Shown here piece after piece: positions 1-6,530 of a stretch of DNA of 15,198 nt. A program made the position numbers and the translations under genes. Location: assembly GCA_016776705.1 (NCBI GenBank), contig JADHSW010000052.1:1-15198 (forward strand), read 5' to 3'. This stretch comes from Rhodospirillales bacterium (GTDB taxonomy: Bacteria > Pseudomonadota > Alphaproteobacteria > Rhodospirillales > JABHCV01). Within the stretch, counting starts at the first letter, position 1, and each line of letters starts with the position of its first letter. The notes under the pieces were generated by a model that did not search any database, was not told the origin of the DNA, and saw nothing but the letters and a program-made list of their open reading frames with translations.

Positions 1-387
1 CGCTTGCATGATGTCAGCCTGGGCCGGGCGGGTCGGCATACCGGTGGAAGGCCCACCGCGCATGACATTGATTACCACGCAAGGGACTTCGGCCATGGCC
101 CCGTAGCCGAGATTTTCCTGTTTCAGGGAAAAACCGGGCCCGCTGGTCGCAGTCATGGTCTTGGCCCCCCCCATGGACGCACCAAGAATGGCCGCCATAG
201 AGGCAATTTCGTCTTCCATTTGAATAAAAACGCCGTCCACCTTGGGCAGTTCGCGGGCCATGCCTTCGGCGACTTCCGAAGATGGGGTAATGGGGTATCC
301 GGCAAAAAAACGGCAACCGGCGGCGATTGCGCCCAGAGCGCAGGCGTAGTTACCTTGTAAATTCCGGGTTTGAGATTTTGTTGTCAT
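1..387 (-). CDS. 2-oxoacid:acceptor oxidoreductase alpha subunit, KorA/VorB-like (3' end outside window)
   Basis: The first 129 codons of a gene running off the left edge are visible. The protein begins MTTKSQTRNLQGNYACALGA and has the YPITPSSEVAEGM segment typical of the N-terminal (pyrimidine-binding, domain I) part of 2-oxoacid:ferredoxin oxidoreductase alpha subunits. This is followed by a QMEDEIASMAAILGASMGG stretch and a TSGPGFSL motif, both conserved in KorA/VorB proteins. Such enzymes oxidatively decarboxylate 2-oxoacids to acyl-CoA with TPP and pass electrons to ferredoxin. A TPP-binding beta subunit would be expected just beyond the edge. The ATG at 387 lies only 5 nt after the iorB-like stop codon, so the two are almost certainly co-transcribed. 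The substrate (2-oxoglutarate, branched-chain or aryl 2-oxoacid) cannot be told from this fragment. Confidence 0.88.
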   Translation of the reverse strand, partial: MTTKSQTRNLQGNYACALGAIAAGCRFFAGYPITPSSEVAEGMARELPKVDGVFIQMEDEIASMAAILGASMGGAKTMTATSGPGFSLKQENLGYGAMAEVPCVVINVMRGGPSTGMPTRPAQADIMQA

Positions 388-392
388 GACGT

Positions 393-1298
393 TCAAGAAA
401 CCACTTCCAGGGCCGGCAGCATGCCAACCTTAATTGCATAATCAGGACACAGCCATTCACACACCCGGCACCCGGTGCAGGCGTCGGGCTTGCTCAGTTC
501 AGCGATCATCTCGCCGTTAAGCCTCAGGCAGCGTTCCGGGCACATTTTGACGCATATATCGCAGCCCTTGCACCAATCTTCGACAATTTCCAGCTTGACC
601 CTGCCGTGGACAGACTGGACGATCTCGTTTGGCTTGATTTCAGGCGCGGTATGTCGATCCGCAGTGGGGATATTCTGCATTTCGGCAAACCAGTCCCGCC
701 CCTGTTGAAAGGCCAGACGGTTGATCTCGATGGAATTGGCCGGCACGAGTTGTTCGATAACGTCCAGCCATTCCTGGGGTTCAAAATCCAGTCCCATGGA
801 AAGAACACCCAAAAGGACTGTATTGGCTGCGCGCAGGTTACCCAGTTCATTGGCCATGGACGTAGCATCCAGGGCGTAACCGTCCCCAACCAGTTCAAGA
901 ATTTCCCTGGGGGTTTCAGGAGAATACCCAACATCGGCGCCACGATTGCGATTGCGCGCTGCGAAGGGCGGAAAGATTTTTTGGGTATCGGCGATAAACA
1001 AGCCGCCGTCGCGCTTCAGATAATTGATCCAACGCAGGCCTTCCGCCCATTCCAGCGCCAAAAGAATATCCGCCTCTCCTTTGGGAATGGTCGGCGACCA
1101 GACTTCAGGTCCGAAGCGGACATGGGAGAACACGCCGCCCCCGCGCTTGGCCATACCGTGGACTTCGCTTTGCTTAACCTGGAATCCATTACTTTGACAT
1201 ATCAGCGCCAGGACCTTGGAGACCATGATAACACCCTGACCGCCAACTCCGACGACAAGAACGTTGGTCAAATTGGATTTACCTTTTTCGACGTTCAT
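393..1298 (-). CDS. iorB: Indolepyruvate:ferredoxin oxidoreductase beta subunit with fused 2x[4Fe-4S] ferredoxin domain
   Basis: The 301-residue protein starts MNVEKGKSNLTNVLVVGVGG. The GVGGQG motif near residues 17-22, followed by the EVHGMAKRGGGVFSHVRFG segment, marks the gamma-type catalytic domain of 2-oxoacid:ferredoxin oxidoreductases (IorB/PorG). After about 200 residues, the usual IorB length, comes an extra C-terminal domain. It has two CxxCxxCxxxCP clusters, with Cys at about 243/246/249/253 and 274/277/280/284, i.e. an 8Fe ferredoxin module. The ATG at 1298 follows the iorA stop by 1 nt (TGATATG). A GTG at 1340 in the same frame would overlap iorA by 41 nt and is less likely. Together with IorA it would convert aryl-2-oxoacids to aryl-acetyl-CoA in the cytoplasm. 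The fused ferredoxin may be the electron exit. The family is secure; the exact substrate is inferred from the IorA partner. Confidence 0.88.
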   Translation of the reverse strand: MNVEKGKSNLTNVLVVGVGGQGVIMVSKVLALICQSNGFQVKQSEVHGMAKRGGGVFSHVRFGPEVWSPTIPKGEADILLALEWAEGLRWINYLKRDGGLFIADTQKIFPPFAARNRNRGADVGYSPETPREILELVGDGYALDATSMANELGNLRAANTVLLGVLSMGLDFEPQEWLDVIEQLVPANSIEINRLAFQQGRDWFAEMQNIPTADRHTAPEIKPNEIVQSVHGRVKLEIVEDWCKGCDICVKMCPERCLRLNGEMIAELSKPDACTGCRVCEWLCPDYAIKVGMLPALEVVS

Positions 1299-1299
1299 A

Positions 1300-3111
1300 T
1301 CAAACAGCCTGGATGCAATCTGACGGGCAGATTTGGGCACACAGGGTGCAACCCATGCAGCTTTGGGGATCGATTTTCACCTTGTGGTGCCCGTCATACC
1401 ATTCGTCGCTCCACGAAATGGCCGGACATCCCAAATTCATGCAGACTTGACAGGCTGTACAGTTCTTCGAGCGTACTTCCAGGGAAGGTCCCTTAATTTT
1501 AAGTGGGTCAAGGACGCAAGGACGATCTGAAATAACAACCGATACACCTTTGAAATCAATGGCTTCGCGAAAAGTTTGATACATTGCGGCCATATCGTAA
1601 GAGTCGACCTTTTTGACCCATTTAACGCCAATGGCCCTGATAACATCTTCATAATCGACACGGTGGGTTTTCTTACCACGCAGGGTAAGGCCCGTACCCG
1701 GATGATCCTGACCACCGGTCATTCCGGTGACATGATTGTCCAGCAATATGACAGTGATATCGGCGTCGTTGTAGACCGCGTCAATCAACGGCGGCACACC
1801 GGAATGATAGAAGGTTGAATCGCCGATGGTGGCAACAATGGGCTTGGTATCCCCGCCGGCCTTTGCCATCCCAATGGCGTTGGCGATGGACGAGCCCATG
1901 GACACAACGGTATCAATGGACTGCAACGGCTCGACGGTGGCCAGGGTGTAACATCCAATATCCCCTGCGACACGGGCATTAATGGCCCGCAAAGCCATGT
2001 ACGAGCTGGTATGTGGACAACCGGAGCACAAAACAGGCGGGCGAATGGTTTGCGATACGTTCCAGTCCTTCTGAATGGTAGCTTTGTCAATAATTCCTGC
2101 TTCGGCAAATCCGGCGCGAATCAGTTCTGGCGAGAACTCGCCAAGGCGCGAGAAGAATTTCTTGCCCTCTACTGCAATCCCCATGGCCTTGACCTGGGTT
2201 TCGACAACGGGTTCCAGTTCCTCGACAATGAACAGCCTATCAACTGACGCTGCGAATTCCCTGATCTTGTTCTCAGGAAGTGGATAAGATCCTGCCAGTT
2301 TCAAAATGCTGGCGTCTCCCATGACTTCTTTGACATAGGTATAAGGCGTTCCCATGGTGATTATACCAACCTTGGCATCGCCCTTTTCCCAGCGCGTCAG
2401 CTCGGATGTCTCGAAATACTCCCTAAGCCCCTTTTCACGCTCAAGCAGCTTTGGATGCTGGGTTCGTGCGTTTGACGGGATCATGACATTCTTATTGGGA
2501 TTTTCGACAAATCCCCGGCTTTCCACTTCAACCCGATCGCCCAGACTAACGGGGCTACGGGTATGGGACAGGCGCGTGGTCGAACGTACAATCACCGGGG
2601 TGTCGAATTGTTCGGAAAGATCAAAGGCAAGGCGGGTGAATTCCAGTGCTTCCTGAGCATCGGATGGTTCCAGTGCTGGGATCATGGCGAACTGGCACAT
2701 GATTCGGGTATCCTGCTCGTTCTGAGAGCTGTGAATCCCTGGGTCATCGCAAACAATAAGCACCAGGCCGGCGTTGACGCCGATATAAGTTAGCGACATC
2801 AACGCATCCGAAGCGACGTTCACGCCAACATGTTTCATCACACACAAGGAGCGCACACCGGCAAACGACGCACCAGTGGCAACGTCCAGGGAAACCTTCT
2901 CGTTGGTAGACCACTGGGCGTAAATATCCTCTTCAGGATACTTGGCGACGGTTTCAAGGATTTCCGTACTGGGCGTGCCGGGATAGGCAGCAGCAACTTT
3001 AACACCTGCCTCCCATGCTCCCTGAGCGAAGGCCTCGTTACCGCTTAAGGGTTTAGTTTCTGGCAATTTCGCCGCCAGTTGTGCCTGTTCATTCTTCATA
3101 TTTATATTCAT
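1300..3111 (-). CDS. iorA: Indolepyruvate:ferredoxin oxidoreductase alpha subunit
   Basis: This 603-residue protein has the full IorA layout and about the usual length. An N-terminal pyrimidine-binding domain contains AYPGTPSTEILE (about residues 41-52). A central domain follows, then a TPP-binding domain with GDIGCYTL, the GDSTFYHSGVPPLIDAVYN segment and DNHVTGMTGGQDHPG. The C-terminal ferredoxin domain has clusters at Cys551/554/557/562 (with the IorA-type wider CxxCxxCxxxxCP spacing) and Cys585/588/591/595. The family catalyses CoA-dependent oxidative decarboxylation of indolepyruvate and other aryl-pyruvates, reducing ferredoxin; it is oxygen-sensitive in characterised members. The ATG at 3111 is chosen as the first in-frame ATG after the intergenic region. 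Its ribosome site is weak (CAGG about 6 nt upstream). It is the first gene of an operon with iorB and a KorA-like gene and is divergent from the liv-type transporter. Confidence 0.93.
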   Translation of the reverse strand: MNINMKNEQAQLAAKLPETKPLSGNEAFAQGAWEAGVKVAAAYPGTPSTEILETVAKYPEEDIYAQWSTNEKVSLDVATGASFAGVRSLCVMKHVGVNVASDALMSLTYIGVNAGLVLIVCDDPGIHSSQNEQDTRIMCQFAMIPALEPSDAQEALEFTRLAFDLSEQFDTPVIVRSTTRLSHTRSPVSLGDRVEVESRGFVENPNKNVMIPSNARTQHPKLLEREKGLREYFETSELTRWEKGDAKVGIITMGTPYTYVKEVMGDASILKLAGSYPLPENKIREFAASVDRLFIVEELEPVVETQVKAMGIAVEGKKFFSRLGEFSPELIRAGFAEAGIIDKATIQKDWNVSQTIRPPVLCSGCPHTSSYMALRAINARVAGDIGCYTLATVEPLQSIDTVVSMGSSIANAIGMAKAGGDTKPIVATIGDSTFYHSGVPPLIDAVYNDADITVILLDNHVTGMTGGQDHPGTGLTLRGKKTHRVDYEDVIRAIGVKWVKKVDSYDMAAMYQTFREAIDFKGVSVVISDRPCVLDPLKIKGPSLEVRSKNCTACQVCMNLGCPAISWSDEWYDGHHKVKIDPQSCMGCTLCAQICPSDCIQAV

Positions 3112-3163
3112 TTGTTGCCTGAGGGTTTGCGTCTTTTTCTTTCCAAAACTGTAGTTATCATGT

Positions 3164-3188
3164 AAATTGTTTGCTACCCAAACAATTT
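3164..3188. promoter_or_regulatory. Operator-like inverted repeat, 10-bp perfect arms
   Basis: AAATTGTTTG at 3164-3173 is the exact reverse complement of CAAACAATTT at 3179-3188, with the 5-nt spacer CTACC. The arms are AT-rich and lie 53-77 nt upstream of the iorA start codon, where a dimeric regulator could act on the iorA operon. The right arm runs into a T-run, so a weak hairpin is an alternative. No coding gene ends here on the plus strand to need a terminator, which favours an operator. I cannot name the regulator. Confidence 0.5.
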
Positions 3189-3242
3189 TTTTACGGGAAA
3201 GGGTTGGTTTTCAACGATTTTCTACTTCATTGATAATTCGGC

Positions 3243-3258
3243 ATTGACGTACGTCAAT
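3243..3258. promoter_or_regulatory. Perfect 16-bp palindrome, FNR/FixK-like site
   Basis: ATTGACGTACGTCAAT is perfectly self-complementary. Its core TTGA-N6-TCAA fits the known half-site layout of FNR/FixK-type regulators (CRP superfamily), which respond to oxygen or redox state. Other dimeric regulators, such as MarR-type, could also bind such a sequence. It overlaps the candidate -35 box of both divergent promoters. Confidence 0.5.
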
Positions 3259-3379
3259 TCGCCTTTACGATATCGACATTAAATAGAGCATCGAATTGGC
3301 CCATTAAAAGAGCGGAGGATACATCCGCCGGAACAACATATAAGCTGGGATTAGACCTGTTTCCAACATGGTTTTTCTA

Positions 3380-3392
3380 TTGACCCGGTCAA
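3380..3392. promoter_or_regulatory. Second TTGAC/GTCAA dyad upstream of the binding-protein gene
   Basis: TTGACC-C-GGTCAA has 6-bp perfect arms around one central base. It shares the TTGAC/GTCAA half-sites of the palindrome at 3243-3258 but is one base shorter, and it lies 70-83 nt before the binding-protein ATG. No good -10 follows at normal spacing, so I read it as a possible regulator site rather than a promoter. Confidence 0.35.
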
Positions 3393-3462
3393 GATTGTTA
3401 TGAGCCCATACAGAACTTGCTAAAAATGAATTCAAGCGTCCATACAACAGGGAGAAAAAAGT

Positions 3463-4626
3463 ATGACAACGTCTATCCTTAAAAAGCTCGGATTCGCCAC
3501 CATTTCGGCGGCGACCGTTCTTGGACTATCCTTTGGCCCCGCCAAGGCGGCTGAACCAATAAAAATCGGATCATTCCTTGCGGTGACAGGCGGCGCCTCG
3601 TTCCTGGGAGACCCGGAAAGCAAAACGCTTAAAATGTACGTCGACAAGATTAACGCCGAAGGCGGCGTGCTTGGACGTAAGCTCGAGCTGATTGTTTATG
3701 ATTCTCAGGGCAACCCGGCAAAGGCTGTTCCCTTCGCCAAACGCCTTATCAGTGACGACAAGATTGACATCCTTCTTGCAGGATCAACTTCCGGCGCTAC
3801 CATGGCCGTTATTCCCATCGTTGAAGCCGCTGGCATTCCTTACATTTCCTTCGGCGGTGCTGGCGTTATCGTCAATCCCGTTAAAAAATGGGTTTTTAAA
3901 ACACCTCACACCGACACCCTCGCGGTACAAAAAATCTACAACGACATGAAGAAAAACGGCCTGACCAAGGTTGGCCTCCTGTCAGGTAGTGGCGGGTTCG
4001 ACAAGTCTTGCCGCGGTCAGTCTCAGGCCCTGGCCGGTTCCATGGGCATGACCCTGGTAGCTGATGAAACCCACGGCAAAGGCGATACCGACATGACGCC
4101 GCAGATCACCAAGATCAAGAATACCGATGGTGTTCAGGCCTTCATGTACTGCGGTTTTGGCGCAGCAACCTCGATCGTTGCCAAGAACTTCAAGCAGCTT
4201 GGCGTTTCCATCCCGCATTATCAGACCCATGGTTCGGCTTCCATGAGCTTCATCAAAAATGCCGAAGGTGGCGCTGAGGGCGTTCGCCTTCCCGCCGCAG
4301 CCCTGATCGTTGTGGACGCCCTCCCCGACGACCATCCGCAGAAGAAGGTCGCCAGCGATTACCAGGCGATGTACACCAGTACATCCGGTGACAGCGTTTC
4401 TTCCTTCGGTGGTCATGCTTATGACGGCCTGATGATCGCCGTTGAAGCGATCAAGCGTGCGGGTTCAACCGACAAGGAAGCTGTCCGCGCGGAAATAGAA
4501 AAGACCACCAACTACGTTGGTGCTGATGGCATCTACAACATGTCTGCTACGGATCACCTTGGCCTTGATGAAGCTTCCTTCGTCATGGTTGAAGTGAGCA
4601 ATGGCGGCTGGAAGATGCTTAAGTAA
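3463..4626 (+). CDS. Branched-chain amino acid-type ABC transporter substrate-binding protein (LivJ-like)
   Basis: The 387-residue protein has a Sec signal peptide: a basic start (ILKK), a hydrophobic core and a cleavage-like AKA-AEP near residue 29. The mature part starts IKIGSFLAVTGGASFLGDP and contains the INAEGGVLGRKLELIVYDSQG segment characteristic of the periplasmic-binding family Peripla_BP_6 used by LivHMGF-type importers. It would bind the solute in the periplasm and deliver it to the LivH/LivM permeases encoded downstream. The start is well fixed by AGGGAG 8 nt before the ATG. The family serves leucine/isoleucine/valine but also aromatic acids, amides and urea, so the ligand is open. 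Divergence from the iorA operon makes an amino acid or aryl acid feeding 2-oxoacid oxidation a reasonable inference. A terminator hairpin follows directly. Confidence 0.93.
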   Translation: MTTSILKKLGFATISAATVLGLSFGPAKAAEPIKIGSFLAVTGGASFLGDPESKTLKMYVDKINAEGGVLGRKLELIVYDSQGNPAKAVPFAKRLISDDKIDILLAGSTSGATMAVIPIVEAAGIPYISFGGAGVIVNPVKKWVFKTPHTDTLAVQKIYNDMKKNGLTKVGLLSGSGGFDKSCRGQSQALAGSMGMTLVADETHGKGDTDMTPQITKIKNTDGVQAFMYCGFGAATSIVAKNFKQLGVSIPHYQTHGSASMSFIKNAEGGAEGVRLPAAALIVVDALPDDHPQKKVASDYQAMYTSTSGDSVSSFGGHAYDGLMIAVEAIKRAGSTDKEAVRAEIEKTTNYVGADGIYNMSATDHLGLDEASFVMVEVSNGGWKMLK

Positions 4627-4647
4627 TCCTTCCAAGGACACGACCTG

Positions 4648-4686
4648 CCGGCTTCTGCGTTTAATCGCGCAGAAGCCGGTCTTTTT
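4648..4686 (+). terminator. Rho-independent terminator (likely partial) after the binding-protein gene
   Basis: CCGGCTTCTGCG (4648-4659) pairs perfectly with CGCAGAAGCCGG (4668-4679) across an 8-nt loop. It is followed by TCTTTTT. The hairpin starts 21 nt after the binding-protein stop and ends 27 nt before the next ATG. The four downstream transporter genes share the direction and lack a visible promoter of their own, so this is likely a leaky terminator that makes more binding protein than permease. Confidence 0.85.
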
Positions 4687-4713
4687 ACCCCCAAACCATA
4701 TGGCCGTGCACAG

Positions 4714-5589
4714 ATGTTTGCCGAATTTCTTCAATTTTTGTTCTCGGGCATAACCGTCGGCGCAATTTATGCGCTGGTCGGACTTGGCTTTGCGATCATT
4801 TACAATGCTTCGCATGTGATTAATTTCGCCCAGGGCGAATTTGTCATGCTGGGTGGCATGAATACGGTATTTTTCATATCCGTTGGCATGCCCATGCCTG
4901 TCGCCATGCTGTTGGCCGTTGTTGTCACTATTTTCATCGGGCTGGCGTTGGAAAAATTTGCTATTGAGCCCGCCCGGGACGCATCCATCGTCACGTTGAT
5001 CATTATCACCATTGGTGCTTCCATCTTCCTGCGTGGTGCGGCGCAAGTCATTTGGGGGCGAAATTTCCATAGCCTGAAGCCGATTTCCGGTAACGATCCG
5101 GTCATGATCGGCGGCGCAGCCGTACTGCCGCAAAGCCTGTGGGTATTGGGTTGCACGATTGTCATCGTCATCGCCCTTATGTTTTTTTTCAACCGCACGC
5201 TGGTTGGCAAAGCCATTGTTGCAAGCGCCCACAACCCGTTGGCAGCCAGACTCGTAGGGATCAACCCCCGCTTCATCATGTTGCTGAGTTTTGGCCTGTC
5301 GGCCATGCTGGGCGGAATAGCCGGCATCCTGATCGCCCCCATCTCATTGGCCTATCCGGGTGTCGGCATCATGCTCGGCCTTAAAGGTTTCTGCGCCGCT
5401 ATTCTGGGTGGCCTGGGAAATCCCATGGGCGCGATTATAGCGGGCCTGATCGTTGGTATCAGCGAAGCAGTGACCGCCGGTTATATCTCATCCGCCTACA
5501 AGGACGCCGTCGCCTTTATCATTATTTTGGGTGTTTTATTCTTTAAACCAAGCGGACTTTTCGGCGTCCGCGGTACAGAGCGTGTCTGA
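4714..5589 (+). CDS. livH: Branched-chain-type ABC transporter permease LivH
   Basis: This 291-residue, strongly hydrophobic protein has about eight membrane segments. The N-terminus reads FLQFLFSGITVGAIYALVGLG, followed by NASHVINFAQGEFVMLGG, a hallmark of LivH permeases. Near the C-terminus, GLKGFCAAILGGLGNPMGAI is the conserved EAA-like loop that contacts the ATPases. It forms the inner-membrane channel together with LivM. No strong Shine-Dalgarno precedes the ATG at 4714, so translation may be modest; the start fits the family N-terminus. It sits just after the terminator that follows the binding protein. Its stop overlaps the livM start in TGATG, implying coupled translation. Confidence 0.94.
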   Translation: MFAEFLQFLFSGITVGAIYALVGLGFAIIYNASHVINFAQGEFVMLGGMNTVFFISVGMPMPVAMLLAVVVTIFIGLALEKFAIEPARDASIVTLIIITIGASIFLRGAAQVIWGRNFHSLKPISGNDPVMIGGAAVLPQSLWVLGCTIVIVIALMFFFNRTLVGKAIVASAHNPLAARLVGINPRFIMLLSFGLSAMLGGIAGILIAPISLAYPGVGIMLGLKGFCAAILGGLGNPMGAIIAGLIVGISEAVTAGYISSAYKDAVAFIIILGVLFFKPSGLFGVRGTERV

Positions 5590-6530
5590 TGAATTTTAAA
5601 ACCCCCAGAACCGGAGGAATGCTGACCCTGGCTGCCTTGATCACCATTATGCCTTTGTTCCTGCCGAACTCTTTTTATTACGACATCGTCATCCTGATTG
5701 GCATCAACGCCATTGTGTGCGTCGGCCTTAACCTGCTGATCGGCTATACCGGGCAAATCAGCCTGGGCCATGCCGGTTTCTTCGGCATCGGCGCATACTT
5801 CTCTGGTATTTTGGGGATAGAATATGCTTGGCCCGCTTTTGCCGCCATGCTGGCCGGGGCTGTATTTGTCGGCGTTATTTCCTTCCTTGTTGCCCGACCG
5901 ATCATGAAGTTGAAGGGCCACTATCTGGCCATGGGAACATTGGGTATGGGGATTATCATTTCCATCATCCTGACCCAGGAAGGTGACCTGACCGGCGGTC
6001 CTGATGGCATGCCCGTGAACCCGTTCACTGTTTTCGGGTTTTCAGTTTACGGCGAAAAAACTTGGTACTGGATTGTTGGGGCGGTACTGCTGATTACCGT
6101 CTGGCTGTCCCTCAACCTTGTCGACTCACCGGTCGGGCGGGCCCTGCGCTCGGTACACGGCTCGGAAGTCGCCGCTGAAACCCTAGGCGTTGATGTTCCC
6201 CATTACAAAGTGCTGATTTTTGTCGCATCCGCCGTTATCGCCAGCCTTGCCGGTTCTATTTATGCCCACTACGCAGGTTTCATCACGCCCGAAGAGGCCG
6301 GTTTCATCCATTCCATTGAACTGGTGACCATGGTCGTACTGGGCGGCATGGCCTCGACCTTTGGCGCTGTTGTCGGAGCCGCGATTCTGACCATTTTGCC
6401 GCAGTTGCTGACGGTCTTTCACGATTATGAAATGCTCGCCTTCGGCGCAATCCTGATCGGTACCATGATCTTCATGCGCCGTGGACTGGTTCCAACCCTG
6501 GCTTCCCTGTTTCAAAGGAAGCTATCATGA
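5589..6530 (+). CDS. livM: Branched-chain-type ABC transporter permease LivM
   Basis: The 313-residue protein has many hydrophobic segments. The LivM signature GLNLLIGYTGQISLGHAGFF lies at about residues 46-65. A GDLTGGPDGM loop follows in the middle. A C-terminal VVLGGMASTFGAVVGAAILT segment forms the coupling loop for the ATP-binding subunits. The length is typical for LivM without an extended N-terminus. It is the second inner-membrane permease of the importer. It overlaps livH by 1 nt and livG by 4 nt (ATGA), so the three genes are translationally coupled. The last residues before livG encode an AAGGAA sequence that serves as the livG ribosome site. Confidence 0.94.
   Translation: MNFKTPRTGGMLTLAALITIMPLFLPNSFYYDIVILIGINAIVCVGLNLLIGYTGQISLGHAGFFGIGAYFSGILGIEYAWPAFAAMLAGAVFVGVISFLVARPIMKLKGHYLAMGTLGMGIIISIILTQEGDLTGGPDGMPVNPFTVFGFSVYGEKTWYWIVGAVLLITVWLSLNLVDSPVGRALRSVHGSEVAAETLGVDVPHYKVLIFVASAVIASLAGSIYAHYAGFITPEEAGFIHSIELVTMVVLGGMASTFGAVVGAAILTILPQLLTVFHDYEMLAFGAILIGTMIFMRRGLVPTLASLFQRKLS

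Larger units (their letters stand above)
3112..3462. promoter_or_regulatory. Divergent control region between iorA operon and ABC importer operon
   Basis: This 351-bp non-coding, AT-rich stretch separates the two divergent operons. It holds three separate dyad sequences, listed individually, and an FNR/FixK-like palindrome placed so that TTGACG can act as a -35 box in each direction. On the plus strand TTGACG (3244-3249) is followed after 16 nt by TACGAT (3266-3271). On the minus strand TTGACG (3257-3252) is followed after 16 nt by TATCAA (3235-3230). Both -10 candidates match only 4 of 6 consensus positions, so the start sites are tentative. The ribosome site AGGGAG at 3449-3454 serves the binding-protein gene. 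Confidence 0.6.

Noticed and set aside
1299..1340. GTG start at 1340 for the iorB-like gene
   Set aside because: It would overlap iorA by 41 nt, while an ATG 1 nt after the iorA stop gives a normal IorB N-terminus.
606..1496. Long plus-strand open frame (296 codons) opposite iorB and iorA
   Set aside because: It is antisense to two clear oxidoreductase genes with intact motifs, has no recognisable domain, and spans the iorA/iorB junction. It is a shadow frame.
3312..3328. Short dyad GCGGA / TCCGC in the divergent region
   Set aside because: Five-base arms are within chance expectation, and there is no link to a promoter element.
4465..5232. Minus-strand frame of 255 codons opposite the binding protein end and livH
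   Set aside because: Its Asp/Asn/His/Gln-rich sequence is the reverse complement of membrane-protein codons, and it runs through the terminator hairpin. It is a shadow frame.
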